Positions 17,749 to 27,084 of a DNA stretch of 64,000 bases are shown here, in pieces. Source of the stretch: Kaistia granuli DSM 23481 (GTDB taxonomy: Bacteria > Pseudomonadota > Alphaproteobacteria > Rhizobiales > Kaistiaceae); contig NZ_AQYH01000003.1 of NCBI RefSeq assembly GCF_000380505.1, positions 124,001-188,000 of the forward strand, given 5' to 3'. The notes under the pieces were generated by a model. The model saw only the letters and a list, made by a program, of their open reading frames with translations. It was not told the DNA's origin and made no database searches. The translations under genes and the position numbers were made by a program. Each line of letters starts with the position of its first letter. The stretch's first letter is position 1.

Positions 17749-18809
17749 ATCGTAGCCATCGCATCGGTTCGAGAAGCGGGCGCCCGACGGCGCAAATCCT
17801 CTCCGAGGATGCCCGCCGCCATCAGCGAACGCACGTGCCCGATGCGCTGGTAGCGCGGGCCTTCGAACTCGGCCAGAGCCTGGGCGGACGACCGGTAGGC
17901 GGCCAGGAGTTGCGCGACGCCCTGGTGCGCGTCCCATTGCGGATCAAACTCGGGTAGCCGTCGCCGGATCTTTTCGAACGAAACCCGGTAGGAGCGTGTG
18001 TCCGGACCGGCGCCAGGAGCGGTCTCGATGCGGCAGCCGGGAACCCCCTCCGCGACCATCTCCGCGAGCTCACGGATGCGGTAGTTGTGGGCGGTCTGCC
18101 CGACATTGAACGCTTCGTTGTGAACCCGATCTTCCGACGCAACGAGCCCCGCCACGAACGCCCGCGCGATGTCCTCGACATGGCAGACCGGTCGCCAGGG
18201 GGTCCCGTCGGACTTGAGCTGGATCACTCCACTCGTCACGGCCAAGGCCACGAGATTGTTGAGCACGATGTCGAAGCGCAGGCGCGGCGACAGACCATAG
18301 GCCGTCGCCGGGCGGAAATAGACCGGACAGAAGCGTGCGTCGGCGAGCTGCGCGACGTCGCGTTCGGCATCCACCTTCGATCGCCCATAGGCGGTGACGG
18401 GGTGCAGCTCGGCCGTCTCATCCACCATCCGGTCGCCGGCTCGGCCATAATTGCTGCAGGACGAGGCAAAGAGAAACCGACGGACGCCCGCCTGCTTGGC
18501 AAGCGACGCCAGCCCGACGCTGGCGCGGTGATTGATCTCAATGGTCAGCGCCGGCTGCAGGTCGCTCAGCGGATCATTCGACAGGGCAGCCAGATGGATC
18601 ACCGCGTCGAAGCCGGCGAGTTCGCCCGCCGTCAGGTCGCGCACGTCCTTGCGGAGCTCCGGAATCGCCGCGATCCGGCCACCCGGTGCGTAGGTGCAAT
18701 CGGCATAGAGATCAGCGTCGCATCCGGAAACGGCATGGCCCGCCGCCAGCAGCATCGGCACCATGACGGTGCCGATATAGCCCCGATGACCTGTGACCAG
18801 CACTCTCAT
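17745..18809 (-). CDS. NAD-dependent epimerase/dehydratase (extended SDR)
   Basis: A 354-residue extended short-chain dehydrogenase acting on a nucleotide sugar. The Rossmann motif is [19 protein letters not shown] supplies the catalytic Ser region and [10 protein letters not shown] the YxxxK pair. The first ~45 residues bind NAD and the C-terminal third binds sugar nucleotide. It leads the SDR-DUF4910 operon. It is a candidate for the missing 4,6-dehydratase, 4-epimerase or 4-reductase step on CDP-glucose derivatives; sequence alone does not say which. Confidence 0.86.
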   Translation of the reverse strand: MRVLVTGHRGYIGTVMVPMLLAAGHAVSGCDADLYADCTYAPGGRIAAIPELRKDVRDLTAGELAGFDAVIHLAALSNDPLSDLQPALTIEINHRASVGLASLAKQAGVRRFLFASSCSNYGRAGDRMVDETAELHPVTAYGRSKVDAERDVAQLADARFCPVYFRPATAYGLSPRLRFDIVLNNLVALAVTSGVIQLKSDGTPWRPVCHVEDIARAFVAGLVASEDRVHNEAFNVGQTAHNYRIRELAEMVAEGVPGCRIETAPGAGPDTRSYRVSFEKIRRRLPEFDPQWDAHQGVAQLLAAYRSSAQALAEFEGPRYQRIGHVRSLMAAGILGEDLRRRAPASRTDAMATI

Positions 18810-19075
18810 GGTCCATCCCCCGTCGGGCCCGGCCAGCTACATGCGGGCGGGGCAGGGGGAAAGCCTAGGTCAGGCGGCGATGCTGCACTGCCTGGCTGAT
18901 GGAGGGGACAGACCTCCTCTTTGGGGCAGGGGTGGGGGTGGGGTCGCTCGCAATGTCCAGCAATTCCCAGCCGGAGGGTGTAACCGTCTACCCCTTTAAA
19001 TCGCGGAGAATCCCTTCGAGCGCGCCGTACAATTGAGACGATCGCACCCGCCGAGCGCACCGGAGACGAGGCAGC

Positions 19076-20527
19076 ATGGAAGACCTGCGGCGCCGGACGA
19101 TACGGAGCGGCCTTGCCAAGCTGCTCGGGCAGGGGCTGAGCGTCCTGATGCGCTTGGCATTCATGGTGGTGCTGGCGCGGCTGCTCGATCCGAGCGAGTT
19201 CGGCCTGGTGGCGATGGCGACCGCGATCACCGGCATGCTGGCCATGTTCGCATCGGCCGGCCTATCGACGGCGGCGGTGCAAGCCAAGGCGATCTCGGCC
19301 ACCCAGATGTCGACCCTGTTCTGGATCAACATGCTGATCGGCGGAGCGTTCGCGCTGCTTTGCGGGTTGCTGGCGCCGGTGCTGGTCGCCTTTTATGGCG
19401 AGCCCCGCCTGTTCTGGCTGACCATCCTCCTGGCGCCCGGATTCCTCGTCGGAGCGGCCGGCGTGCAGCATCTCGCCATTCTCCAGCGCGAGATGCGGTA
19501 TGGCAGTCTGACACTGGTCGAGTTTGCGGCGCAGCTGGTCGGCCTGCTCTCCGGCGTCGTCATCGCCCTGGCCGGCTATCGCTATTGGGCGCTGGTCGGG
19601 GCCACGTTCTTTACCCAACTGGCAACCACCGTCGGCATGTGGACCGCGACGCGCTGGCAGCCGGGCAGACGCCTCGACGTCGCCGGGGTGGTGCCGCTCC
19701 TGCGCGTCGGCGGGACCGTCACCGCCAACACGATCATCACCTATATCGGCTTCAATCTGGAAAAGGTTCTGATCGGGCGGTTCTGGGGCGCCGAGGCTCT
19801 CGGGAACTACGGCCGTGCCTATCAGCTGATCTCGGTCCCGATCGACAATCTGAGCAACGCGGTCGGCAGCGTCGCCTTCTCGGCTCTCGCCCGCCTGCAG
19901 GATGAACCGTCGCGCCTCAGGACCTATTTTCTCAAGGGGTATGCGCTGCTGGTCTCCCTGTCGGTGCCGCTCACGCTGTTTCTCTGCCTTTTCGCCGAGC
20001 CGATCTTTCTGATCCTGTTCGGCCCGAAATGGCTGGAGGCCGCCATCATCTTCCGCCTGCTCACTCCGACCGTCCTGATCTTCAGCATGATCAATCCCTT
20101 CGGGTGGCTGCTTCTGGCCACCGGCCGTCAGGATCGAAGCCTTCGCATTGCTCTTGTGGTGGCAAGCGTCGTGGTCGTCGCCTGCAGCATCGGACTGCCG
20201 TTCGGCCCCAGGGGTGTGGCGATGGCCTATTCGGCCGCGATGGTGCTCTGGTTCGTGCCGCACGTATTCTGGAGCCTGCATGGCGGCCCGGTGGCGCCGC
20301 GGGACATCCTGCCGGTCATAGGCCGATCCTTCCTGGCCGGGGCAGTCGCCGGCATGGCGGCGATCCTGGTCGGCAAGGCCGAAGGCGCACAGCTTTCGCC
20401 GCTGCTGCAGGTTCTTCTGGGCGGTGGTGTCATGCTGTTGATATACGCCGCGATGATCCTCGGCGTCTTCGGGCAGGCGCGCTTCTACGCCGATCTGTTT
20501 CGAGGATTGCGAGGCGCCACAACATGA
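19076..20527 (+). CDS. Wzx-like polysaccharide flippase (MOP superfamily)
   Basis: A 483-residue polytopic membrane protein with about 12-14 hydrophobic helices. The N-terminal motif (ARLLDPSEFGLVAMATAITG) and FLVGAAGVQHLAILQREMRYG are typical of the MOP/PST branch (WzxC, ExoT). It should move lipid-linked repeat units from the cytoplasmic to the periplasmic face for the polymerase. GAGGCAGC precedes the ATG. It stands as a single forward gene between two minus-strand sugar-nucleotide modules. Confidence 0.87.
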   Translation: MEDLRRRTIRSGLAKLLGQGLSVLMRLAFMVVLARLLDPSEFGLVAMATAITGMLAMFASAGLSTAAVQAKAISATQMSTLFWINMLIGGAFALLCGLLAPVLVAFYGEPRLFWLTILLAPGFLVGAAGVQHLAILQREMRYGSLTLVEFAAQLVGLLSGVVIALAGYRYWALVGATFFTQLATTVGMWTATRWQPGRRLDVAGVVPLLRVGGTVTANTIITYIGFNLEKVLIGRFWGAEALGNYGRAYQLISVPIDNLSNAVGSVAFSALARLQDEPSRLRTYFLKGYALLVSLSVPLTLFLCLFAEPIFLILFGPKWLEAAIIFRLLTPTVLIFSMINPFGWLLLATGRQDRSLRIALVVASVVVVACSIGLPFGPRGVAMAYSAAMVLWFVPHVFWSLHGGPVAPRDILPVIGRSFLAGAVAGMAAILVGKAEGAQLSPLLQVLLGGGVMLLIYAAMILGVFGQARFYADLFRGLRGATT

Positions 20528-20632
20528 GCCCGCTCAAGCGGAAGCAGCCCTCCGCCCGATCGACGCCATGGAGGCGTCGGCCGACGTTCAAGCTCGACGG
20601 CGTTGGAGACAAGGCAACCGCAGCCAAGCAGG

Positions 20633-21592
20633 TCACATCACCGCAGCGCGCTCGCTCAGCCAGGCTTGATAGGTCGCGACAATGCCGTCGCGCAGATCGA
20701 TCGACGGGCGCCAGCCGAGATCCGTCATGCGACGGGTGTCCATGACCTTGCGCGGCATGCCGTCCGGCCTGTCGGGATCGGTGGTGATCTCGCCGCGATA
20801 GCCGACAATCTCGGCAACCAGGCCGGCGAGAGCCCGGATCGGGATTTCCTTGCCCGAGCCGACATTGATGAACTGCGCCGCCTCGTAGCGCGTCAGCAGT
20901 ACTACGCAGGCATCGGCAAGATCGTCGACATGCAGGAATTCTCGCGTCGGCCGGCCGGACCCCCAGATCGCGACGCTCGGCACGCCGTCCGCCTTGGCAA
21001 GGTGCATGCGACGGATCAACGCCGCCAGCACATGCGAGCTTTCCGAATCGTAGTTGTCGTTCGGGCCATACAGATTCGGCGGCACCGCCGCGATAAACCG
21101 ACAGCCATATTCGCGGTGGTAGCTTTCGGCCAGCTTCAGCCCGGCGATCTTGGCAAGCGCGTAGGCCTCGTTGGTCGGCTCCAGCGGACCGCCCAGGAGT
21201 TCGCTTTCTTGGATCGGCTGGGGTGCGGCGCGCGGATACATGCAGCTCGATCCGAGGAACAGCAGCTTCGTCACGCCGGCCCGACGCGCAGCCTCGATCA
21301 CGTTCGTCGCGATCGCCAGATTGTCATAGAGAAACAGCGCCGGATGCGAGGCATTGGCGGCGATGCCCCCGACTCGCGCCGCCGCGAGCACGATGGCATC
21401 CGGCTGCATCGCTGCGATCCAGGCCTCGGTGGCCGACTGCCGCCGGAGATCGAGCTCGCTGCTCGACACGGTCAGGATTTCACAGGGTTCGCGCCGAAGG
21501 CGGCGAACGAGGGCCGATCCCACCATGCCCCGATGGCCGGCCACCCAGACCCGCTTACCGGCCAATGCGAAGGTGTCAGGCGCTGCGATCAT
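20633..21592 (-). CDS. fcl: GDP-L-fucose synthase
   Basis: A 319-residue SDR that epimerises and reduces GDP-4-keto-6-deoxymannose to GDP-L-fucose. Seen: [17 protein letters not shown] as the NADP motif, [10 protein letters not shown] with the catalytic Ser/Cys region, and [13 protein letters not shown] giving YxxxK. It overlaps the end of gmd by 17 bases, so the pair is translationally coupled. Its presence predicts fucose, or a fucose derivative, in the exopolysaccharide. Confidence 0.93.
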   Translation of the reverse strand: MIAAPDTFALAGKRVWVAGHRGMVGSALVRRLRREPCEILTVSSSELDLRRQSATEAWIAAMQPDAIVLAAARVGGIAANASHPALFLYDNLAIATNVIEAARRAGVTKLLFLGSSCMYPRAAPQPIQESELLGGPLEPTNEAYALAKIAGLKLAESYHREYGCRFIAAVPPNLYGPNDNYDSESSHVLAALIRRMHLAKADGVPSVAIWGSGRPTREFLHVDDLADACVVLLTRYEAAQFINVGSGKEIPIRALAGLVAEIVGYRGEITTDPDRPDGMPRKVMDTRRMTDLGWRPSIDLRDGIVATYQAWLSERAAVM

Positions 21593-22646
21593 TGCGGCCA
21601 GCCTCCCTGAGCACCGCCCCCAGATCCGCCTGCACCATGTCGGCGATCAGTTCCGGAAACGAGATCGTGTGAGACCAGCCGAGTTGTTCCCGAGCCTTAC
21701 CGGGATCACCGAGGAGGAGGTCTACCTCCGTCGGCCGGAAATAATGCGGGTCGATTTCGACCAGTGTCGCGCCACTGCGGGCGTCACGGCCCTTCTCGGT
21801 GGCGCCGCGGCCGGACCACTCCACCGCCCGGCCGACTTCGCCGAAGGCGCGCTCGACAAACTCGCGCACCGTGTGGGTCTCGCCGGTAGCCAGGACGAAA
21901 TCATCGGCCTTGCCATGCTGCACGATGCGCCACATGCCGTCGACATAGTCGCGGGCATGGCCCCAGTCGCGCCGGGCATCGAGATTGCCAAGATAGATCG
22001 TCTGCTGCAGCCCATGCTCGATCGCGGCGACACCGCGCGTGATCTTGCGGGTGACGAATGTCTCGCCGCGCAGCGGGCTCTCATGGTTGAACAGGATGCC
22101 GTTCGAGGCATGCATGCCATAGGCCTCGCGGTAGTTCACCGTGATCCAGTAGGCATAGAGCTTAGCGGCGGCATAGGGACTGCGCGGCGCGAACGGGGTC
22201 GTTTCGCATTGCGGCGCCGTCAGACTGCCGCCGAACAGCTCCGACGTCGACGCCTGATAGAACCGGCAACGCTGCGAAAGCCCGGCGATCCGCAGCGCCT
22301 CCAACAGTCGCAACGTCCCGAGCGCATCGGCATTCGCTGTGTACTCGGGCGTCTCGAAACTGACCTGGACATGGCTCTGGGCACCGAGATTGTAGAGTTC
22401 GTCCGGTTCGACCTCGTGGATGATCCGGCAAATATTGGTCGCATCCGTCAGTTCGCCATAGTGCAGGTGGAGGCGGACCTCCGGCCCATGGCGATCCTGA
22501 TAGAGATGATCGATCCGCTGCGTGTTGAAGGACGACGACCGGCGCTTGATGCCGTGGACCTCGTAGCCCTTGCCGAGTAACAACTCGGCCAGATAGGCGC
22601 CGTCTTGGCCGGTCACGCCGACGATCAAGGCTTTCTTGCGCGACAT
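21576..22646 (-). CDS. gmd: GDP-mannose 4,6-dehydratase
   Basis: A 356-residue enzyme converting GDP-mannose to GDP-4-keto-6-deoxymannose. Signature stretches include [43 protein letters not shown] and the YxxxK pair in [12 protein letters not shown]. Length is normal for the family. It is the first gene of the gmd-fcl operon, with about 285 bases of divergent spacer to the next glycosyltransferase. Confidence 0.95.
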   Translation of the reverse strand: MSRKKALIVGVTGQDGAYLAELLLGKGYEVHGIKRRSSSFNTQRIDHLYQDRHGPEVRLHLHYGELTDATNICRIIHEVEPDELYNLGAQSHVQVSFETPEYTANADALGTLRLLEALRIAGLSQRCRFYQASTSELFGGSLTAPQCETTPFAPRSPYAAAKLYAYWITVNYREAYGMHASNGILFNHESPLRGETFVTRKITRGVAAIEHGLQQTIYLGNLDARRDWGHARDYVDGMWRIVQHGKADDFVLATGETHTVREFVERAFGEVGRAVEWSGRGATEKGRDARSGATLVEIDPHYFRPTEVDLLLGDPGKAREQLGWSHTISFPELIADMVQADLGAVLREAGRNDRSA

Positions 22647-22931
22647 GGCTTGGCTCCGTGTCCCCCGAGGCAGGAATTATACGAAGCCCTCGCCACCGTG
22701 CCGCCTGTCAGATCGGATGATGGCCTTCCCGATTTTCATCCGCCAGCGCCAGCCCTCGACGGACGTGCCTCGACCAAGGAGGTAGGTCCGAACGCTCGCC
22801 GCTCGCGGCTAAGCCTTTCGCATGGCAGCACGTCGCTGCCATGACCGCGGCTCGGGTATTTGCAGGCCTTGTCGGTCGGATTTCGGCGATGAAAGACTTG
22901 CCGGGCCCATCCGGGCCGGAGACGCCGAGCC

Positions 22932-24233
22932 ATGCGCATCGTGCTGGTGAACCGCTATTTCCATCCCGACGAGTCGGCGACCAGCCGCATGGTTTCCAGC
23001 CTCGCCCTCGGGCAGGCGGCGCGGAACGTCGAGGTGACGATCCTGGCCAGCCGTTTCCGGCACGATGATCCGCACGATCCTTTGCCTCGGCGGGAGGACC
23101 TCGACGGTGTCTCCGTGCACCGGCTGCCGGCCTCGCACTACGGCCGGGCGGGGCTCGCAGGCCGCGCGGCCGACTATCTGAGCTTCCATGCCGCCGCCGC
23201 GCTCTGGTGCTTTCGCCACGTCCGGCGTGGCGACATTGTCATCGCCTGCACCGATCCGCCGCTCTTGTCCGTCACGATCGCCGCGAGCCTCGCCGGGCGC
23301 GGCGCTCATGTGGTCAATTGGCTGCACGATCTCTTTCCCGAGGTGGCGATCGAACTCGATGTCCTCATGCGAACCGGCGTCGTCGCCTGGGCACTGCTCG
23401 GCTTGCGCGACTGGTCGCTCGGCCTGGCCCGCACCAACGTCGTCCCGACCGATGCGATGGCACAGGCGCTGCGCCAGCGTGGCGTCGCGTCCGGCAAGAC
23501 CGCCATCATCCCTTATTGGTCGGAAGAAGCGATCGTTCCTGTCCATCCGGACGACAACCGCCTGCGGCAGGAATGGAACCTCGCCGATCCGTTCGTTGTC
23601 GGATATTCCGGCAATTTCGGGCGTGCGCATGAGTTCCGCACTCTTCTGGACGCCGCGGACCTTCTACGCGACGAGCCGGGCATCCGCTTCCTGCTGATCG
23701 GTGGGGGATATGCCCGTGGTCAGGTGGAGGAAGAGATCCGCCGGCGCCGGCTTGGCAATGTCGTGTTGCGGCCGCTTCAGGCCCGCGCTCGCCTGACGGA
23801 GAGCCTGTCGGTTGCCGACGTCCATCTCATCTCGCTACTACCCGCGCTTGAGCCCTATGTCGTGCCCAGCAAGCTCTACGGGATCCTGGCTGCCGGCCGC
23901 CCCGCCATCTTCATCGGAGCCTCGGATGGCGAGGTGGCCACAGCGCTTCGCCGGCACGGTTGCGGCGAGACCGTGTCGATCGGCGACGCGCCGGCGCTGG
24001 CGAGGCAGATCACCGCGCTGCAGCGAAGTCCGGGGATGCGCGAAGCGCGAGGCGCCAATGCCCGCCTGGCCTTCGACACCGCGCACCGGCGGGGACATGG
24101 CTTGGCGGCGTGGACGGCCCTGTTGCAGGGGATCGCGACAGGCCGCCGTTCCCCTGATCACGAGAAGGGCTATTCCGCCGCCTCGGGCGAGGCCGCCAGC
24201 GATGGCTCGGCCAGCCTGCGCCGCCCTCGATAG
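22932..24233 (+). CDS. Glycosyltransferase family 4 (WcaI-like)
   Basis: A 433-residue GT-B enzyme beginning MRIVLVNRYFHPDESATSRM, a start seen in WcaI-type colanic-acid glycosyltransferases, which often accompany fucose pathways. Donor motifs are VVGYSGNFGRAHEF and VHLISLLPALEPYVVPSKLYGILAAGRP. Its 3' end overlaps the convergent WecA-like gene by 64 bases. By analogy with WcaI it may transfer fucose, but this is not provable here. Confidence 0.85.
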   Translation: MRIVLVNRYFHPDESATSRMVSSLALGQAARNVEVTILASRFRHDDPHDPLPRREDLDGVSVHRLPASHYGRAGLAGRAADYLSFHAAAALWCFRHVRRGDIVIACTDPPLLSVTIAASLAGRGAHVVNWLHDLFPEVAIELDVLMRTGVVAWALLGLRDWSLGLARTNVVPTDAMAQALRQRGVASGKTAIIPYWSEEAIVPVHPDDNRLRQEWNLADPFVVGYSGNFGRAHEFRTLLDAADLLRDEPGIRFLLIGGGYARGQVEEEIRRRRLGNVVLRPLQARARLTESLSVADVHLISLLPALEPYVVPSKLYGILAAGRPAIFIGASDGEVATALRRHGCGETVSIGDAPALARQITALQRSPGMREARGANARLAFDTAHRRGHGLAAWTALLQGIATGRRSPDHEKGYSAASGEAASDGSASLRRPR

Positions 24234-25291
24234 GCGACAAATCGCACGAACGCGCTATGCGCCAGGACGGGAACGGCCAACCCGACCCCCATCCAGAAGC
24301 CTGACCAGGCCAGAAGGATTCCGGTCAGTCCAACGCCGCCAAGCAGCGCGGAAATTGCCACGAGCGCCGCAGTGGCGCGGACCGGCGACAGGCCATGATC
24401 GACCAGAAGATGATGCAGGTGGGCCCGATCCGCCGCCATCGGACTGCGGCCGGCCAAGGGTCGGCGAACCATCAGGCTGACGGTATCGATCACGGGAAGC
24501 GCGACCAACCACAGCAACGCCGGAAACAGGACGGGGGGCCGTGCAGGCGCGGCGGCGGCCATGTCGACCGCCGACAGGCTGACAATGAAGCCGGCGACGG
24601 CTCCGCCGAGCATCATGCTGCCCGCGTCGCCCATGAATACCGATGCGCGGGCGCGCCACGGACTGCGCATGTTGAACACCAGAAAGCCGAACACCACGGC
24701 GAGCAGTAGCAGGCTGCCGTCGGCGACCGCCGGGCGGGCCGTCACGAGCCCGGCCAGCGCGGTCCCGGCCAAGGCGACGGCGCCGATGCCACCCGCCAGG
24801 CCGTCCAGTCCGTCGATCATGTTGAAAGCGTTGGTGAGGCCGACGAAGAAGAGCAGCGTGACGGGAAGAGCGATCCAGCCCGGCAGCGCCGCCACGCCAT
24901 CGAAGGCAATCACCAGTGGCGCTCCCGACTGCGCGCCCCATCCAACCAGGAGCGCCATCGCGGCCACGGTCTGCACGGCAAGGCGCTTGCCCGGTCCGAT
25001 GTCCCGGAGATCGTCCCAAAATCCGATGCCGACCAGCATTCCGAGCACGACGACCAGAAGCCAGAGATCCGCCAGGAGCGGGGTGGATGGCTGCCCCGTC
25101 CGCAAGGCGACGATCGTCGAAAACGCCAGGAACATTGCCACGCCGCCGCAGAGCGGAACGAGGCCGGTATGGACCTTGCGCGCCGAAGGCCTGTTGACCA
25201 GGCCGAGCCACGGCGAGAGACGCCGCAATATCTCGACCGCGACAACCGAAAGCAGGAAGGCCAGGGCAAGAAAGGGCGCGCCGATCGACAT
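24170..25291 (-). CDS. WecA/MraY-type undecaprenyl-phosphate sugar-1-phosphate transferase
   Basis: A 373-residue integral membrane enzyme with about eleven helices. Conserved cytoplasmic motifs of the polyprenyl-phosphate GlcNAc-1-phosphate transferases are present: NRPSARKVHTGLVPLCGGVA, FWDDLRDIGPGKRL, TNAFNMIDGLDGLAGG (catalytic Asp region), VFMGDAGSMMLGG, and the HLHH signature in DRAHLHHLLVD. It should start repeat-unit assembly on undecaprenyl phosphate. GGAG lies about eight bases before the chosen ATG. Its 3' end overlaps the convergent glycosyltransferase. Confidence 0.9.
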   Translation of the reverse strand: MSIGAPFLALAFLLSVVAVEILRRLSPWLGLVNRPSARKVHTGLVPLCGGVAMFLAFSTIVALRTGQPSTPLLADLWLLVVVLGMLVGIGFWDDLRDIGPGKRLAVQTVAAMALLVGWGAQSGAPLVIAFDGVAALPGWIALPVTLLFFVGLTNAFNMIDGLDGLAGGIGAVALAGTALAGLVTARPAVADGSLLLLAVVFGFLVFNMRSPWRARASVFMGDAGSMMLGGAVAGFIVSLSAVDMAAAAPARPPVLFPALLWLVALPVIDTVSLMVRRPLAGRSPMAADRAHLHHLLVDHGLSPVRATAALVAISALLGGVGLTGILLAWSGFWMGVGLAVPVLAHSAFVRFVAYRGRRRLAEPSLAASPEAAE

Positions 25292-25620
25292 GAACCGGTC
25301 TCCGCATCGTGCTGAACGAAGGAGAGGGCCGCTGACGACGAATGCCGGAAGGAAAGGTCGGAACGGCTGATGCACGATAGGCCGGCGGTCGCCGGTGGAC
25401 CGATTCAGCAGTCTGGCGGAAGGAACTCCTCGGATTGCGGGACGTGGGGATGCCGGTTCATCCTTCGGGGGAAGCCGCCCGGAGCGGATGCCCCGTTCGA
25501 CCGAGGCAATGGTGGTGCGAGCCACTTATTGAATGCAGACTGGCAGCGCCGATGCGCCGCGAGCCGAGAGTCGCCGCGCCCGCAGTTTGTCGTCAGGAAA
25601 CAGATGGGGAGGAGCCGAGA
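25292..25620. other. Non-coding spacer between the WecA-like and tautomerase genes
   Basis: About 330 bases separate two divergent genes. Open frames here are short, change strand and match nothing; they look like shadows of GC-rich DNA. The spacer must hold both promoters, but no -35/-10 pair stands out. A clear GGAGGA ribosome site for the tautomerase lies at its right end. Confidence 0.5.
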
Positions 25621-25827
25621 ATGCCGTTCATCAACATTCGCCTGGTCCGGGAAGTCATTGCGAGCGATCCGGAGGGCAAGAAGGCAACGATTGCCGCGAA
25701 GGTGACTGAAGCGGTGAAGGAGGCGACGGGCCTCTCCGACAGCGACGTCTGGGTCGTATTCGAGGAGGTCGCGGCGCGCGACTGGTATCTCGGCCCGAAA
25801 AGCGTCGCGGCCCGACGCGGGCTCTGA
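25621..25827 (+). CDS. Tautomerase family protein (4-oxalocrotonate tautomerase-like)
   Basis: A 68-residue protein starting MPFINIRL. After Met removal the N-terminal Pro is the catalytic base of this family, which shifts keto-enol equilibria. The length fits the 60-75 residue OCT-like members. Conserved features include the helix KKATIAAKVTEAVKEATG and the strand VWVVFEEV. GGAGGA precedes the ATG; a longer in-frame extension upstream is rejected because Pro must follow Met. Monocistronic, ending at a hairpin terminator. Confidence 0.88.
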   Translation: MPFINIRLVREVIASDPEGKKATIAAKVTEAVKEATGLSDSDVWVVFEEVAARDWYLGPKSVAARRGL

Positions 25828-25874
25828 ACGGCGGCTGCCCCGGCGCGGACGCCAGCGAGCCGCCATCAAGAAGA

Positions 25875-25900
25875 AACCGACGCTCCGGAGAGCGTCGGTT
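25875..25900. terminator. Bidirectional hairpin terminator
   Basis: A perfect 11-bp inverted repeat (AACCGACGCTC ... GAGCGTCGGTT) with a CGGA tetraloop lies between two convergent genes. An A-rich run follows on one side and an A/G-rich run precedes it, giving U-rich tails on both transcripts. It probably ends both the tautomerase and the Ntn-hydrolase transcripts. Confidence 0.75.
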
Positions 25901-25939
25901 CCCATAGGAAAAAACGGCGGAAGCAACGGGTCGAAAAGA

Positions 25940-27034
25940 CTATTCGGGCTTGCCGGGGAGGAAGGCGAAGGGCTTGGCCGGCTTGAAATCGCCCGACACT
26001 TCGCCGGAGAAAACCTCGCCATCCTGAATGGTCAGCTTCTTCACCGCAGCGCCTGGCTTCAGATCCATCTTGCCGAGATCGACCCAGAACGTGTTCGGCC
26101 GCGTCGCGCTGTCGAAGTAATAGATCAGGTTCTTCTGGTCCGAGATCGAACGCCAGATCGTCGAGGAGATATTCGGCTGGTCCGGCGTCGTGATGCCGAG
26201 CGGGACGCTGACCGCGCGCTGAACGCTCAGAACGCTGGCAACGGCCTGATACTCGAAGGATTGCTGCGGAACGCCCGCGATGTAGTTGGGGTCGGCCTGC
26301 TTCGGAATTGCATCGAGCAGGAAGGAGGCGCGCGCGAAGCGATCCGCGGCGCGGTTGGTGCCGGGCAGGAACACCAGACCGCCGATCTCCTTCCAGTAGC
26401 TGTTTAGCGCCAGCTGTTCCGAATAGATCGGCGAGTTGGTCATCACGGTGTAGTCCTTGCCGTGATGGATCTGCAGCTTGCCCTCGACATATTCGAAGAT
26501 CGCGGAATCACCCGTCGCGTCCGAAAGAGCGAGATGCAGCGCCGCCGGCGCGCCGTTCGGCAGGGTCGGCGCGAGCAGGTTGAATGGCTCGGCGCGCAGG
26601 TGTTCGACCGCTTCGTCGACGGTCGCGAAATTGTCGAGGGCGTATTGGGCCCAGAGCGAGATCGACAGGAACGGACGGCCGGCGACGGGCGCGGCATATT
26701 GCGACTCCGCCAGATAAAGGATGTTGGCGACGAGGCCTTTCTCGTTCATGCCATCCGTCGATCCGGCCTCGTATCCCGAGGTGATGAGGCTGCCATACTT
26801 GGCCTTCCAGCGGATCGATTCCGGCCCCGAAGCGCCGTCCCTCTCGATTCCTGCCGGAAAGGCCCAGAGGTTGGAGGCCATATCCTCCTTCCAGTCCATG
26901 TTGCGGCCGGTGATGACCGTATTGTCAGCGCCGACATACAGCGTCCGTGTGCAGGCGTCGGCCAACGGGATCATCGAAGGCGTCAAGACGGCAACGGACA
27001 GCATCAGGGCAAGCGAGCGCGAGAGAGTCTTCAT
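25940..27034 (-). CDS. Secreted linear-amide C-N hydrolase (choloylglycine hydrolase/penicillin acylase-like Ntn hydrolase)
   Basis: A 364-residue protein with a signal peptide (MKTLSRSLALMLSVAV...PLADA) whose cleavage would expose Cys28 in the sequence CTRTLYVG, the N-terminal nucleophile of this Ntn family. GRNMDW (residues ~43-48) and GMNEKGLVANILYLAE are typical. Relatives cleave bile-salt, penicillin V or N-acyl-homoserine-lactone amides. It lies just downstream of an outer-membrane protein gene on the same strand and may be cotranscribed, suggesting an envelope location. Substrate unknown. Confidence 0.87.
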   Translation of the reverse strand: MKTLSRSLALMLSVAVLTPSMIPLADACTRTLYVGADNTVITGRNMDWKEDMASNLWAFPAGIERDGASGPESIRWKAKYGSLITSGYEAGSTDGMNEKGLVANILYLAESQYAAPVAGRPFLSISLWAQYALDNFATVDEAVEHLRAEPFNLLAPTLPNGAPAALHLALSDATGDSAIFEYVEGKLQIHHGKDYTVMTNSPIYSEQLALNSYWKEIGGLVFLPGTNRAADRFARASFLLDAIPKQADPNYIAGVPQQSFEYQAVASVLSVQRAVSVPLGITTPDQPNISSTIWRSISDQKNLIYYFDSATRPNTFWVDLGKMDLKPGAAVKKLTIQDGEVFSGEVSGDFKPAKPFAFLPGKPE

Positions 27035-27084
27035 GCCGGGGTCTCCTGGCTGCAGCTACACGAAATGAAAGGGGGTGCCTGGCG

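Noticed and set aside
25435-25620. N-terminal extension of the tautomerase
   Set aside because: The catalytic Pro must follow the initiator Met, and the ribosome site is just before the ATG at 25621.
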